In this document: positions 29,952 to 41,019 of the stretch, piece by piece | Layout of the letters: each line of letters begins with the position of its first letter | Numbering within the stretch: position 1 is the first letter of the stretch | Source of the DNA: Acinetobacter sp. ANC 3929 | GTDB taxonomy: Bacteria; Pseudomonadota; Gammaproteobacteria; Pseudomonadales; Moraxellaceae | NCBI RefSeq assembly: GCF_000369405.1 | Contig: NZ_KB850000.1 | Span: 372,001-436,000 of the forward strand | Direction: 5' to 3' | DNA: 64,000 nucleotides | Made by a program: the position numbers and the translations under genes | The notes under the pieces: generated by a model | What the model was told of the DNA's origin: nothing | What the model saw: the letters and a program-made list of their open reading frames with translations, nothing else | Databases searched by the model: none

Positions 29952-32900
29952 CTATTGAGTGGGTTCAATAGGCTGAGATGGTGTTTTGCTAAAGCTGTGT
30001 ATCTTTCGATTAATATCATCGATAAAGGTGTACACCACAGGAATCACCAGTAATGACAAGAAAGTACTGGTAATCAAACCACCAATCACCGAGATTGCCA
30101 TGGGTGCACGGAAACTCGGATCTGTACCAATCCCGAGAGCAATTGGTAACATCCCAGCACCCATTGCCAGAGTAGTCATAATGATTGGACGTGCCCGTTT
30201 GTGGCAGGCATCGAGCAGGGCATTGAATCGCGAATAATGCTTTTCATTCCTTGCGATAATAGCGTAATCGACCAGTAGAATTGAGTTCTTGCTGGCAATC
30301 CCCATGAGCATAATCAGACCAATCAAGCTCGGCATTGAGAAGCTACTTTTGGCTAAAAGCAGCATCACAAACGCACCGCCCAGAGATAAAGGCAAAGCCA
30401 CAAGAATGGTAATTGGTTGCAGGAAGTCTTTGAATAATAAAACTAACACCACATAGATGCACAACACGCCCGTTAACATTGCCAAACCAAAGCTTGAGAA
30501 GAGTTCCTGCATGACTTCGGCATCACCAATATTGGTACGCTTCACAGTTGGCGGTAAATTCTTCATGGTTGGTAATTGATCAACTTTGGCAGCAATATCT
30601 CCCAACGGTTGATTATTTAATTCAATATTGAAGTTAATGTTACGTAAACGGTTGAAACGGTCAATTTGTGATGGTCCACTTTCGATATTGATATCTGCAA
30701 TGGTACCGAGCATCACAGGGCCTCGACTACCTTTCACCATCAAGCGTTTCATGAGTTCCTGATCTTGACGTGCAGCCAGTGGAAGTTTAATTACCACAGG
30801 GACTTGGCGTTGAGATAAGTTCAATTTAGCAAGGTTTTGATCAAAATCACCAGCGGTTGCGATTCGTAAAGTCTCAGCAATATCATACGTTGTCACGCCT
30901 AAATCAGCCGCTTTTGCAAAATCAGGACGAATCACTAACTCAGGACGAATCAAGGCTGCACTCGAGGTGATACTGCCTACATTTGGAATGGTACGTAATT
31001 CACGTTCTAGGCTACGAGCAGTTGCAATCAATGCTTCTGGATCATCACTAGATAAGGCCAATTGGTATTGACTATTATTCCCAGCCAAGCCAACTTGAAT
31101 GCGTGCGCCTGGAAGCGGAGCAAGACGTTGGCGCAATTGATCTTCAATGTCTTGTAAGCTGGCACTACGATCGGAACGTGCAGTAATTTGGATTGTCAGT
31201 GTTGCTTTACGTGGTTCGCTCGAAGCGCCACCTGCAAAAGGATCTGTTCCAGCAGCACCGCCACCAATCGTGGTATAGATGCTTTTAATTTCAGGATGAT
31301 CTTTAATTAGCGTACGTGCATATTCTGCGGTCTTAAGTGTATCTCCAAACTGTGAACCCGGGGGCAGCTCCAAACGAACTTGAGTTTGTCCGGTATCGGG
31401 TGGTGGGACAAAACCTGTAGGTAGCAATGGAATTAGCATGACTGAGCAAATAAAGAAGGTAATTGCACCAGCTAAAGTAATCCAGCGATGATTTAGACAC
31501 CATGTCACCAAACGCATGTAGCCACGCATGACTTTACCGTCTTTAGCGCGGTCTTTGGCTAGACTGGTTGTGCCATGATCACTGATATTTGGTGCTGTTG
31601 TTGATTCATCTTGTTGTTCAACCCTGCCGACCCATGGTTTTAGAATATAGGCGGACATCATTGGGGTGAGTAAACGCGCAACAAGCAGTGAGGCAAAGAT
31701 AGCAAGAGCCGCTGTCCAACCAAACTGAACGAAAAATTTACCTGCGATACCACTCATAAAGGCAGTGGGTAGGAATACTGCAATTAATGTGAAAGTCGTG
31801 GCAATCACGGCCAGACCAATTTCATCGGCGGCTTCCATAGCCGCCTCATAGGGCGTTTTCCCCATGCGTAAATGCCGTATGATATTTTCAATCTCAACAA
31901 TGGCATCATCGACCAGAATACCAACCACCAATGACATGGCTAAAAGCGTAACTGTATTGAGGGTAAAGCCAAAGAAATACATACCAATTAAGGCAGGTAA
32001 AATCGATAATGGCAGGGCAGTTGCAGCAATGATGGTGGCACGCCAGTCACGTAAGAATAGCCACACCACCAAGATCGCTAATATCGCACCTTCATACAAC
32101 AGTGACATAGAACCTTCATAGTTATCCTCGACAGGCTTTACAAAGTTAAAGGCTTCGTTGATTTTAATATCGGGATGTGCTGCTTTGAGTTTATCTAATG
32201 CGATGACGACACCTTTTTCTACATCAACCTCACTGGCACCTTTGCTTCGCGTAATCTCGAAGCCAATGACAGGTTGGCCATTTAACAAAGCTGTAGAGCG
32301 TCTCTCTGCAATACCATCGCGAACAGTGGCAACCTGATCCAGACGAATATGTCGGCCATCACTCAATGCAATATCCATTGTGCCAATTTCATCCGCTGTT
32401 TTTACTGTCGCTATGGTACGAATGGATTGTTCACTTCCACCGATCTTGGTTTGGCCACCAGAAGCATCTTGCTGAATCAAACGTAATTGACGGGTAATAT
32501 CGGTTGCAGTTGCATTTAGAGCCAAGAGCTTTTCGGGATCGAGCTCAACCACTACCTGACGAGTAACACCACCGACACGAGCGACAGCACCAACGCCTTT
32601 GACCTGTAACATTGCACGAGCAATATCATAATCAACAAACCATGACAAAGATTCTTCATCCATCTTTGGCGATTGGATGGTGTAGGTTAAAATCGGAGAG
32701 CCTGAAAGATTAATCTTGCTGACAATTGGATCTCGTAGATCAGCAGGTAAATCCGAACGGACTTGTGACACTGCATTGCGCACATCATCAACTGCTTCTT
32801 GCAGTGGTTTTTCTAGTTGAAACTCCGCAGTGACAGTGACAACACCATCTTGAATATTGGTGTATTGATTTCGCAGGCCTTGCAAGGTTGCAATCGAGTT

Positions 32901-33104
32901 TTCAATCTTGCGCGCAACTTCAGTTTCAAGCTGAGGTGGTGCAGCACCAGGAAGTGCGGCTGTGACCGTCACCATCGGTAGTTCGATGTCTGGAAACTGC
33001 TGAATTTTCATCCATTTAAAACATAACAATCCTGCCAAACCGAGCATAATAAACAAGAGAATGCCAGGAATCGGGTTTCGGATCGACCAAGCAGAGAAAT
33101 TCAT
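29952..33104 (-). CDS. RND multidrug efflux permease (HAE1 type)
   Basis: 1050-residue proton antiporter of the AcrB/MexF class with twelve transmembrane helices and two large periplasmic loops. Hallmarks: SIRNPIPGILLFIMLGLAGLLCFKW at TM1, GILVDDAIVEIENI (the DD proton relay of TM4), GIASKNSILLVDYAI (TM10 Lys), PLPTGFVPPPDTGQ. The membrane fusion gene ends one base upstream with GGAG inside its stop region; no outer-membrane channel gene follows, so a housekeeping TolC/AdeK-like channel must serve. Substrate unknown; I do not assign it to a named pump. Confidence 0.93.
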   Translation of the reverse strand: MNFSAWSIRNPIPGILLFIMLGLAGLLCFKWMKIQQFPDIELPMVTVTAALPGAAPPQLETEVARKIENSIATLQGLRNQYTNIQDGVVTVTAEFQLEKPLQEAVDDVRNAVSQVRSDLPADLRDPIVSKINLSGSPILTYTIQSPKMDEESLSWFVDYDIARAMLQVKGVGAVARVGGVTRQVVVELDPEKLLALNATATDITRQLRLIQQDASGGQTKIGGSEQSIRTIATVKTADEIGTMDIALSDGRHIRLDQVATVRDGIAERRSTALLNGQPVIGFEITRSKGASEVDVEKGVVIALDKLKAAHPDIKINEAFNFVKPVEDNYEGSMSLLYEGAILAILVVWLFLRDWRATIIAATALPLSILPALIGMYFFGFTLNTVTLLAMSLVVGILVDDAIVEIENIIRHLRMGKTPYEAAMEAADEIGLAVIATTFTLIAVFLPTAFMSGIAGKFFVQFGWTAALAIFASLLVARLLTPMMSAYILKPWVGRVEQQDESTTAPNISDHGTTSLAKDRAKDGKVMRGYMRLVTWCLNHRWITLAGAITFFICSVMLIPLLPTGFVPPPDTGQTQVRLELPPGSQFGDTLKTAEYARTLIKDHPEIKSIYTTIGGGAAGTDPFAGGASSEPRKATLTIQITARSDRSASLQDIEDQLRQRLAPLPGARIQVGLAGNNSQYQLALSSDDPEALIATARSLERELRTIPNVGSITSSAALIRPELVIRPDFAKAADLGVTTYDIAETLRIATAGDFDQNLAKLNLSQRQVPVVIKLPLAARQDQELMKRLMVKGSRGPVMLGTIADINIESGPSQIDRFNRLRNINFNIELNNQPLGDIAAKVDQLPTMKNLPPTVKRTNIGDAEVMQELFSSFGLAMLTGVLCIYVVLVLLFKDFLQPITILVALPLSLGGAFVMLLLAKSSFSMPSLIGLIMLMGIASKNSILLVDYAIIARNEKHYSRFNALLDACHKRARPIIMTTLAMGAGMLPIALGIGTDPSFRAPMAISVIGGLITSTFLSLLVIPVVYTFIDDINRKIHSFSKTPSQPIEPTQ

Positions 33105-33105
33105 A

Positions 33106-34296
33106 TTATTTCTCCTGTGTGGTCACAAGTTGTTTGCTAAGCGGAGTCTCTGGAATATCTTTAGCGATACTGACCAAATCACCATCGGTTAAGAAACCTG
33201 TACCTGAAGAAACCACTTTTACATTCGCAGGTAAATTCAAGAGTTCGACACGATCTCCTAAACGGCGACCCACATTGACTTTCTGTTGAGTCACACGATT
33301 TTTGTCATTGACAATAAAGACATAGGAAAAACCATCGCGTAATAGCAGGGCAGTTTGAGGAACTGTCAATGCAAGCTTTTGCCCTAAATCAAATTCACCT
33401 TTAACAAACATACCCATACGGACTGCCTGAGTCGTTGGAATATCTACATAGACCAAGCCATAACGAGTTTGTGGGTCAATTACAGGTGCAATCATTCTCA
33501 CTTTGCCTGTCACTGCGGGTTGGGCAGGATCAGGTGAAACGATATGCGCGGTCATGCCTTGTTTAAGTTTGTATAAGTCAGAAGTTGTGACTTCCGCACG
33601 CCACTCTAAACGATGATCGCGGATCAAGCGGAAAAGCTCTTGTCCTGTTTGCGCTAAAGAGCCGACGGTTGCAGTGCGAGCCGAAATTACGCCATTATCT
33701 GGTGAAACCACTTGAGTCTGCGCTAAACGTAATTGATTACTTTCGATCTGTGCTTTGGCTGCATCAAGACGTGCTTGGGCCGTGGCTTGAGAGGTTTGAT
33801 ATTGGGTGGATTCCTGTGCTGAAATTGCACCTGTATTTTTAAGCTGCTGGATGCGTTTGTTGTTGGTGATTGCATCTGCAAGAACGGCTTGTGCCTCGGC
33901 ATAACTTGCTTTCGCTGCCGCAAGATCGGCACGGATGGTTTCACTGTTAATTTCAGCCAAAACCTGACCACGTCGAACGTCATCACCGACATTCACATTC
34001 ACACGGGTGAGACGCTGGCCTGAGAGTTCACTGCCAATCACCACTTCTTGCCATGCAGCAATATTGCCATTTGCAGTGAAAGTCTGTTTCCAGTCCTGTT
34101 GCTGTGGAGAAACGACAGTAACGGTGAGCGCTGCTTTTTGTGCAGTGGTTTCTGCATTTTTAGCTTTGTCTGCACCTGTTGATTTTTTAGCAGTTCCAGT
34201 CTGCCAAATTCCGATTGCAACAATTAAAAGTGCAACAACAATTGCTAAAATGAGCCAACCCTTTTTCTTTATTTTCTTGGGAGTTTGAGAAGTCAT
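33106..34296 (-). CDS. RND efflux membrane fusion protein
   Basis: 396-residue periplasmic adaptor, HlyD/AcrA family. N-terminal signal anchor (KKGWLILAIVVALLIVAIGIW), lipoyl halves (GSELSGQRLTRVNVNVGDDVRRGQVLAEI and TQVVSPDNGVISARTATVGSL) flanking a helical hairpin with coiled-coil character (LAAAKASYAEAQAVLADAITNN and AQARLDAAKAQIESNQLRLAQ), and the beta-barrel domain. No lipobox, so anchored by the TM helix. Co-transcribed with the permease. Confidence 0.92.
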   Translation of the reverse strand: MTSQTPKKIKKKGWLILAIVVALLIVAIGIWQTGTAKKSTGADKAKNAETTAQKAALTVTVVSPQQQDWKQTFTANGNIAAWQEVVIGSELSGQRLTRVNVNVGDDVRRGQVLAEINSETIRADLAAAKASYAEAQAVLADAITNNKRIQQLKNTGAISAQESTQYQTSQATAQARLDAAKAQIESNQLRLAQTQVVSPDNGVISARTATVGSLAQTGQELFRLIRDHRLEWRAEVTTSDLYKLKQGMTAHIVSPDPAQPAVTGKVRMIAPVIDPQTRYGLVYVDIPTTQAVRMGMFVKGEFDLGQKLALTVPQTALLLRDGFSYVFIVNDKNRVTQQKVNVGRRLGDRVELLNLPANVKVVSSGTGFLTDGDLVSIAKDIPETPLSKQLVTTQEK

Positions 34297-34478
34297 CTTT
34301 CCATAGTCATCAAGTTTTGATGGCTAAGTATAGACGAAGATTTCAACAGTTGGTCAATACAAACAGACAGATAAAAAAATTAATAGAGTTGCTCATCTTT
34401 ATTACCTTTGAGTAAAGAAAAGATGTGAATTTATTCATATTGATGCATTTTAGCTTTTCCCAAAATGATAATTATTAC

Positions 34479-34931
34479 TCAAAGTGGCAGTAAACGATTC
34501 GAGACCACATTTTTCATGACGATGGTTGAGGTGAGTCGCTGTACATTGGGTAAGGCTGACAGACTATCGTCATAGAGTTTCTGGAAACTTGCCAAATCTT
34601 TAGCAACAACATGAAGTAAATAATCGGGATTTCCAAATAAACGTTGTGCCTGAATAACATTGGCAATTTCAGTGACTTTTTCTTCAAAGCTGGACAGGGC
34701 TTTTTTATCCCCATCTTTTAAAGTCACAAAGATAATTGCCGAGAAATTGAGACCGATTTTTGAGGCTTCCAGATCAGCATGGTAACCCTTGATCACACCA
34801 GTTTCTTCCAAAGCTTTAACACGGCGATGGCATGGAGACAGGCTTAAACCAATTCGTTCTGCCAATTCTGTAATAGATAATCGCCCATTTGCTTGTAACT
34901 CAGCAATAATTTTCTTATCAATGCGATCCAT
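34479..34931 (-). CDS. Lrp/AsnC family regulator
   Basis: 150-residue feast/famine regulator: HTH in ELQANGRLSITELAERIGLSLSPCHRRVKALEETGVIKGY and the RAM ligand-binding domain (ALSSFEEKVTEIANVIQAQRLFGNPDYLLHVVAKDL). It is divergent from a LysE exporter with ~150 bases between, and the intergenic region holds symmetric TTCACCA/TGGTGAA sites. Classical amino acid-responsive control of the exporter is the likely job. Confidence 0.9.
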   Translation of the reverse strand: MDRIDKKIIAELQANGRLSITELAERIGLSLSPCHRRVKALEETGVIKGYHADLEASKIGLNFSAIIFVTLKDGDKKALSSFEEKVTEIANVIQAQRLFGNPDYLLHVVAKDLASFQKLYDDSLSALPNVQRLTSTIVMKNVVSNRLLPL

Positions 34932-34985
34932 TTAGAAGAATCTCCCTATGGGCTTTGAAGATATAGAAGTATTTGGAATAACATT

Positions 34986-35034
34986 TTCACCATTAAAGCA
35001 TATCCTTTCTCAACAATCTTCACCAAATGGTGAA
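34986..35034. promoter_or_regulatory. Candidate Lrp-type operator (TTCACCA half-sites)
   Basis: TTCACCA-AA-TGGTGAA (35019-35034) is a perfect palindrome; a third half-site TTCACCA lies at 34986-34992, 33 bases away, about three helical turns. It lies between divergent lrp-type and lysE-type genes, as expected for an Lrp-family regulator. Confidence 0.6.
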
Positions 35035-35084
35035 AAAGCAGGCTATTAAAAAATAGCGTTGGTGATGTAGGAAGGGCTTCGCTT

Positions 35085-35702
35085 ATGGAACTTAGTGTGA
35101 TTTTTGCTTTTTGGTGTGTTTCAATTTTATTTGTACTCACACCAGGTGCAGACTGGGCCTACGCTATTCTTGCTGGCATCAAAGGTAAGTTTATTTTGAA
35201 TGCTGTTACAGGTCTGGTACTTGGGCATTTAATTGCAATTTTATGTGTGGCAGCGGGTGTAGGTGCGTTGGTACAGCATTATCCGATCTTGTTGACTACA
35301 ATGACGATTTTAGGTGCGTGTTATTTGTTATGGATGGGAATCAATCTATTTATACGTCCAGCGACAATTTCGAATGATCACAATGAAATACAATCTTTAG
35401 ATTCAGCACGTTCATGGTTGATTAAAGGGGTAGGCATCAGTGGTTTAAACCCAAAAGTGTTATTGCTATTTTTTGCTTTGTTACCTCCATTTATCCAGCC
35501 GAAAATGGCATTTTCTCCGACGGCTCAGATTATTTCATTAGGACTGATTCATTTGTTGAGTTGTGCTGTGGTGTATGTATTGGTTGGTATTGCAGCAAAG
35601 AAATTACTGAGAACCCGACCTTTTGCAGTGCAAGTGGTCAGTCGTATTTCTGGAGGGCTGATGATGGGCATCGCGGTGATCTTATTTATTGGACAAATTT
35701 AA
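35085..35702 (+). CDS. LysE family amino acid exporter
   Basis: 205-residue LysE/RhtB-type exporter, second copy in the window. Signature FVLTPGADWAYAILAGIKGKFILNAVTGLVLGH and ISGLNPKVLLLFFALLPPFI; six hydrophobic segments. GGAAGGGC upstream provides a ribosome site. Divergent from the Lrp-type regulator that is its probable switch. Confidence 0.88.
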   Translation: MELSVIFAFWCVSILFVLTPGADWAYAILAGIKGKFILNAVTGLVLGHLIAILCVAAGVGALVQHYPILLTTMTILGACYLLWMGINLFIRPATISNDHNEIQSLDSARSWLIKGVGISGLNPKVLLLFFALLPPFIQPKMAFSPTAQIISLGLIHLLSCAVVYVLVGIAAKKLLRTRPFAVQVVSRISGGLMMGIAVILFIGQI

Positions 35703-35722
35703 AACTCAACGATTTTTATAAA

Positions 35723-35745
35723 TAAAAAACCCCGAATATTCGGGG
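35723..35745 (-). terminator. Terminator of glnD-dapC
   Basis: Perfect CCCCGAATATTCGGGG palindrome (35730-35745) with six As before it on the plus strand, giving a T-run on the minus strand six bases beyond the dapC stop. It also separates the convergent LysE exporter gene. Confidence 0.85.
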
Positions 35746-35751
35746 AGTGCG

Positions 35752-36921
35752 TTATAAAACCAATTTTAATCGTTTGACCACTTCTTCACACTGTGCCAAA
35801 TCTGCAACAAGTGCCATTCTGACATGACCTTCGCCCGGATTACCTTGTTCAGTATCACGAGACAGATAACGACCTGGTAAAACCTTGATATGTGCTTTTT
35901 CCATCAATATTTTGGCAAAAGTCTCATCATTATCTACTTTTAACCAATAATAGAAGCCTGCATCTGGTTTTTGTAACGGTAATAGGTGGCCTAGTTCAGA
36001 CTGGAATAAATCAAATTTGGCACGATACTGTTGACGGTTTTCTTCAACGTGCGTTTCATCATTCCATGCTGCAATAGAAGCCAGTTGATTTTGTACAGGC
36101 ATTGCAGCACCATGATAAGTGCGGTATTGCAAATATGGTTTTAATAGGGCAGCATCACCCGCAACAAAACCAGAACGCATGCCTGGTAAGTTTGAACGTT
36201 TAGAAAGTGAATGGAAGACGATACAATTTTTATAATCATCACGTCCCATTTCGGCACAGACTTCTAAAAGTCCGATGGGTGCTTGATCAAACCAAAGTTC
36301 CGAATAACATTCATCGGATGCAATCACGAAACCATATTGATCAGACAGGGCAATCAACTTTTTAAACTGTTGTTTTGAAAGAACGGTTCCTGTTGGATTA
36401 CCAGGAGTACATACAAATAGTAATGCTGTCTTTTCCCACACTTCTGCTGGAACTGCATCAAAGTCACCTAAGTAACCATTTTCTTCAGTACAGTTAATGA
36501 AATAAGGTTTTGCACCTGCAAGCAGGGCTGCACCTTCATAAATTTGATAGAACGGATTTGGCATCACCACATATGGTGCATCTTCACGCTTAATCAGTGC
36601 TTGAACAAACGAAAAGATGCCTTCACGAGTACCAGAAACAGGAAGAATATGATCTTCTGCACTAATCTGATTCAACTGGAAGCGATTTGTGAGCCACTGT
36701 GCAATACTTTGGCGTAGTTCGGGTAAGCCTTTACTGTTTGGGTAGGTTGATAGATGAGCAAAGTTATCAATAATTGCTTGTTTAACAAACTCTGGTGCAG
36801 GATGTTTTGGTTCACCAATTGATAAAGGAATCAATGGTAAATTGGCAGGTTGCACATCTTTAAAAAGTTGATTTAACTTTTCAAAAGGATAAGGGTGCAA
36901 TAAAGACAAGCTAGTGTTCAT
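35752..36921 (-). CDS. dapC: Succinyldiaminopimelate transaminase
   Basis: PLP aminotransferase of the lysine/diaminopimelate pathway. Class I motifs: IPLSIGEPKHPAPEFV at the N-terminus, FVCTPGNPTGTVLSKQQF, SDECYSELWFD, and HSLSKRSNLPGMRSGFVAG with the PLP lysine. 389 aa, family length. Starts 24 bases after the glnD stop; terminator at 35723-35745. DapC rather than another transaminase is inferred from the SIGEPKH form and location beside glnD, common in Acinetobacter and Pseudomonas. Confidence 0.88.
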   Translation of the reverse strand: MNTSLSLLHPYPFEKLNQLFKDVQPANLPLIPLSIGEPKHPAPEFVKQAIIDNFAHLSTYPNSKGLPELRQSIAQWLTNRFQLNQISAEDHILPVSGTREGIFSFVQALIKREDAPYVVMPNPFYQIYEGAALLAGAKPYFINCTEENGYLGDFDAVPAEVWEKTALLFVCTPGNPTGTVLSKQQFKKLIALSDQYGFVIASDECYSELWFDQAPIGLLEVCAEMGRDDYKNCIVFHSLSKRSNLPGMRSGFVAGDAALLKPYLQYRTYHGAAMPVQNQLASIAAWNDETHVEENRQQYRAKFDLFQSELGHLLPLQKPDAGFYYWLKVDNDETFAKILMEKAHIKVLPGRYLSRDTEQGNPGEGHVRMALVADLAQCEEVVKRLKLVL

Positions 36922-36945
36922 TTAAACAGTTACCAAACAATAAAT

Positions 36946-39609
36946 TTAAGACGGATTACAAATTTGATTCGATGCTTCATCTAAAGCGGCTTTTAAGCTT
37001 GCCGCAAAAGTTTTTACTTCTTCATCGGTCAACAAGACACCATTTTTCTTGGTGACAAAGAAAATATCCTCTGCACGCTCACCCAGTGTCGCAATTCTGG
37101 CTGAATGAATATCTAAGCCTTGCAGCATAAATAGGCCACCAATACGCGCCAGTAGACCAGGGTGATCGAGGGTGGAGATTTCGACCATGTGTTGCTGTAA
37201 GGTCGGATTGAGGACAATATCCACGGTATTCTGCACATCAAAATGGCGTAAATGACGTGGGATACGGCGTTGCATAATCCCCGGATATTGATCTGAATGG
37301 CTCAATGCATCAACCAATGCGGCTTTCACTTTGCTTTCGCGGTCAGGATCAGTCAACAAGGTACCAAAACGATCAAGTACCAAGTAGGTATCTAAGCTGA
37401 ATGAGGTAGAAGCGGTAATAATTCGTGCATCTTGAACATCAAGATTCATCCGATCCAGTACCGCAACCGTCGTTGCAAATAAGTTTGGTTGGTCACGGGT
37501 ATAGATAAAGATCTGAACCGCATCATCGGCAGCATTACGATGCGCACGTAATAAAACCAAAGGTTCTGGATTATCGCCGTGCTGTAAGATTGCTTGAGTA
37601 TGCCATGCGATTTCATTGGCTGACTCTTTAACAAAGTATTCATCGCCCAGCTCTTGCCAGACTTTCTCAACTTCGGCCAGAGAGAAGTTATTGACCAATA
37701 GTTCACTAGCAGCAAATTTGGTATCTTCAATCAGCATTTGATAGTCGACTGGGCGGCCTAAACCTGAACGGATCACGTCACGCGCATAGGTATATAGCTG
37801 ACGCATTAACGAAGCTCGCCATGTATTCCACAGTTTTGGATTGGTCGCATTAATATCGGCTACAGTTAGGGTATAGAGATAATCTAAATGCTCCATATCA
37901 CCGACTTTTTCTGCAAAGTCTCTGACTTCATCAGGGTCGGAAATATCTTTTTTCTGTGCAGTAAGTGACATCAGCAGGTGATTGTTAATCAGCCATGCAA
38001 CGAGTTTGCATTCACGTTCAGTGAAACCATGGGTACGGCAGAACTCAATCGCATCGAGCGCCCCAAGTTCACTATGATCACCGCCACGACCTTTGGCAAT
38101 GTCATGGAAAATTGCAGCCATATACACGATGTCATGACGGGTAATACGTTGGAATACCGAACTCACTACAGGGAATTCTTTAGCAAATTCAGGTTCTTTA
38201 AAACGACTTAAATTACGAAGTAGCAGAAGAGTATGTGCATCGACTGTATATATATGGAATAAGTCGTATTGCATTAATCCTGTAATCTGTCCAAATGCAG
38301 GGATGTAATTGCCAAGAACACCGTAGCGCTTCATGGCCACCATCGTGTCATAGAGGTGCGGCGAGCGAATAATCGACATAAATAAAGCTTGATGTTCTGG
38401 ATTATCGCGGAAACGTTGGTCAATTCGTTTTGCTGCAAGGACAAGAAGACGCAAAGTACGGGCACGAATCCCCGTAATTTCTGAGCGGTTTGCCAACAGA
38501 TAGAACAATTCTAAAATCGCGCTTGGCTCTTCTGAAAATACTTTATGATGCTGAACAGCAAGTTTGCCATCGACAATTTTAAAACGCTCATTAATCTCAA
38601 TGATGTGACGTTCATATTCAGGCAGACGCGGGGTGATTACCGACTCATTGAAATAGGCAAGTAGCATTTCATTTAGCGTTGAGACTTGTTGTGCAGTTCG
38701 ATAATAACGCTTCATGAATTGTTCAACCGCAAAATTAACGGGTTGGCCTTCTTCACGGACATAACCAAATTTTGCTGCAATATCACGTTGATATTCAAAC
38801 AATAGGCGGTTTTCATCACGCTTTGCTAAGCGGTGTAAATGGGTGCGGATTTCCCACAAAAAGCTTTCAGCTTCTTCCAGAACACCCAATTCAAATTCAG
38901 TGATAAAACCCAAGTGAACTAAATCATAAATACGATTGACACGGAAATGGCGTTTAGCAATCCAACCAATCTGGTTGATATCACGAATACCACCTGGGGC
39001 ATTTTTAATATCAGGTTCTAAATTGCTCTCGGTATTATTGTGTTGCGCATAACGTTTGGCTTGTTCAGCCATCTTGGCATCATAGAAGGTTTGATCTGTC
39101 CATGTTTGCGCCACAATACGGCGCGGCCATTTTGCCAGTTGCTGATTGCCTGTAATTAAACGTGCTTCAATCAACGTAGTCGCGACAGTTAAATCATTAA
39201 TGGCTTGTTCAACACAGTTTTGAATGGTACGAACGCTGATCCCAGGTTTGAAATTACCGACATCCCATAAAGATGAAATGAAGGTAGAAATGAGTTTTTC
39301 TTGTTCTTCACTGATTTCATCCTCAGACAAAATCATGATATCGGTATCTGAATAGGGCAGCATTTCATGACGACCATAACCACCCACTGCAAATAAGCCC
39401 AGTTCAGTTTGGTCTAAACCTGCATGATTCCAAAGAAAGATCAGGGCTTCATCAATAGAGTCTGAACGTGCGCCAATCACTTCACGAATAGGTTGACCAT
39501 TTTCATAGCTCTCCTGTAATTGCTTTTCTACATCTGTACGCCATTGATTAATGGCTTGAATATCATGAAGACTGGTGACGTAGTTCAACAAAGGAGAGGT
39601 CTTGATCAT
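36946..39609 (-). CDS. glnD: [Protein-PII] uridylyltransferase/uridylyl-removing enzyme GlnD
   Basis: Bifunctional nitrogen sensor that uridylylates or deuridylylates PII. Nucleotidyltransferase with [20 protein letters not shown] near residue 75, GlnD linker, HD phosphohydrolase with [16 protein letters not shown] near 505, and two C-terminal ACT domains ([20 protein letters not shown] and [20 protein letters not shown]) that sense glutamine. 887 aa is normal. Confidence 0.96.
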   Translation of the reverse strand: MIKTSPLLNYVTSLHDIQAINQWRTDVEKQLQESYENGQPIREVIGARSDSIDEALIFLWNHAGLDQTELGLFAVGGYGRHEMLPYSDTDIMILSEDEISEEQEKLISTFISSLWDVGNFKPGISVRTIQNCVEQAINDLTVATTLIEARLITGNQQLAKWPRRIVAQTWTDQTFYDAKMAEQAKRYAQHNNTESNLEPDIKNAPGGIRDINQIGWIAKRHFRVNRIYDLVHLGFITEFELGVLEEAESFLWEIRTHLHRLAKRDENRLLFEYQRDIAAKFGYVREEGQPVNFAVEQFMKRYYRTAQQVSTLNEMLLAYFNESVITPRLPEYERHIIEINERFKIVDGKLAVQHHKVFSEEPSAILELFYLLANRSEITGIRARTLRLLVLAAKRIDQRFRDNPEHQALFMSIIRSPHLYDTMVAMKRYGVLGNYIPAFGQITGLMQYDLFHIYTVDAHTLLLLRNLSRFKEPEFAKEFPVVSSVFQRITRHDIVYMAAIFHDIAKGRGGDHSELGALDAIEFCRTHGFTERECKLVAWLINNHLLMSLTAQKKDISDPDEVRDFAEKVGDMEHLDYLYTLTVADINATNPKLWNTWRASLMRQLYTYARDVIRSGLGRPVDYQMLIEDTKFAASELLVNNFSLAEVEKVWQELGDEYFVKESANEIAWHTQAILQHGDNPEPLVLLRAHRNAADDAVQIFIYTRDQPNLFATTVAVLDRMNLDVQDARIITASTSFSLDTYLVLDRFGTLLTDPDRESKVKAALVDALSHSDQYPGIMQRRIPRHLRHFDVQNTVDIVLNPTLQQHMVEISTLDHPGLLARIGGLFMLQGLDIHSARIATLGERAEDIFFVTKKNGVLLTDEEVKTFAASLKAALDEASNQICNPS

Positions 39610-39631
39610 AAAGCTGGGTCTTCTATCAAAG

Positions 39632-39650
39632 CCCCTCTAAATAAGAGGGG
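39632..39650. other. Short hairpin between purT and glnD
   Basis: CCCCTCT / AGAGGGG with AAATA loop, no T-run on the minus strand. Between the purT stop and the glnD start; could be a weak terminator or an mRNA processing structure. Confidence 0.4.
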
Positions 39651-39681
39651 AAGTTGTGATGGTAATAACCTAAAGGTCATC

Positions 39682-40890
39682 TTAAGCGTTGGTTTGTACA
39701 CTCACTTGGTCTGCAGCCTGCTGAGCCAATTCACGCGCAAGATCAGTTGTTTCGGCACGGGCAGTTGCAACACCCATACGGCGGCGTTTAAAACCTTCTG
39801 GTTTACCAAATAAACGTAAGTCTGTGTTTGGATTGGCTAAAGCAAGATTCAAGCCAGTGAAACTCAAGTTTTTAGCATCAACACCTGCATAAATCACAGC
39901 ACTAGCAGCGACACTATGGCGTGCTGTATTGACAGGCAGACCGAGAATTGCACGGGCATGTAATTCAAATTCACTTTGGAATTGTGATGCTAGAGTCACC
40001 AAACCTGTGTCATGTGGACGAGGAGAAACTTCACTAAACCAAACTTTATCGCCTTTAATAAAAAGCTCTACACCGAAGATACCACAACCGCCTAAAGCAA
40101 CAGTGACTTTATTGGCAATGCGTTTTGATTCTTGTAGGGCAGCAGGTGTCATCAATTGTGGCTGCCAGCTTTCGACATAGTCGCCTGAATCTTGGCGGTG
40201 TCCAATCGGATCACAAAAATGTGTTTCGATTTCACCCGTTTCTGGATTTTTGGCACGAACCGTGAGAAGGGTAATTTCAAAATCAAAATCAATCTGCGAT
40301 TCAATAATCACCGTACCTTGATTGACGCGACCGCCTTGCATTGCATATTCCCATGCAGCATCCACTTCATCAAAACTTTTTACACGTGATTGACCTTTTC
40401 CTGAAGAAGACATCACAGGTTTTACAAAGTTTGGATAGCCGATGTCATCACATGCAGCGCGGAAGCTTTCCAGAGTATTAGCAAAGCGGTAGGCTGAGGT
40501 CGGTAAGCCAAGTTCTTCTGCTGCTAAACGACGAATCCCTTCACGGTTCATGGTGAGGTTGACTGCTTTAGCAGATGGGATCACTGTTGCCGTTTGGCTC
40601 TGTTCAATTTCAACTAAAACTTCAGTCTCAATTGCTTCAATTTCAGGAACAATTAAATTGGGTTTGATCTTTTCAATCAGTTGCTTTAACTCAGTTGGAT
40701 CCGCCATATTCAGGGTATAAGCATAATGAGCTACTTGCATGGCAGGTGCATGATCATAGCGATCTGCAGCATGAACTTCGACACCCAAGCGTTGTAAAGA
40801 AATCACAACTTCTTTACCTAGCTCTCCAGAACCTAACAGTAAAACCTTAAATGCAGAAGATTGAAGTGGAGTTCCAAGAGTGACGCTCAT
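39682..40890 (-). CDS. purT: Formate-dependent phosphoribosylglycinamide formyltransferase
   Basis: Folate-independent GAR transformylase of purine synthesis using formate and ATP. ATP-grasp architecture: N-terminal [40 protein letters not shown] loop for [34 protein letters not shown] for metal and catalysis. 402 aa. Monocistronic by context; purine repression is expected but no operator can be identified. Confidence 0.96.
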   Translation of the reverse strand: MSVTLGTPLQSSAFKVLLLGSGELGKEVVISLQRLGVEVHAADRYDHAPAMQVAHYAYTLNMADPTELKQLIEKIKPNLIVPEIEAIETEVLVEIEQSQTATVIPSAKAVNLTMNREGIRRLAAEELGLPTSAYRFANTLESFRAACDDIGYPNFVKPVMSSSGKGQSRVKSFDEVDAAWEYAMQGGRVNQGTVIIESQIDFDFEITLLTVRAKNPETGEIETHFCDPIGHRQDSGDYVESWQPQLMTPAALQESKRIANKVTVALGGCGIFGVELFIKGDKVWFSEVSPRPHDTGLVTLASQFQSEFELHARAILGLPVNTARHSVAASAVIYAGVDAKNLSFTGLNLALANPNTDLRLFGKPEGFKRRRMGVATARAETTDLARELAQQAADQVSVQTNA

Positions 40891-41019
40891 GCGAATAATC
40901 CTATCCTGAGTAATTTGCGTTTAAGCATAGCAGAACTTTTTGCTGAATTAAGCTAATCTGACACAAAAAACATGCTTTTTGTTAGACAGAAAATAGCACT
41001 TGGGACGGTATTTGTCTGT

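Noticed and set aside
34464..34480. TGATAATTATTA-like sequence resembling a Fur box
   Set aside because: It lies at the 3' end of the Lrp-type gene, not in front of any gene, and matches the consensus only partly.
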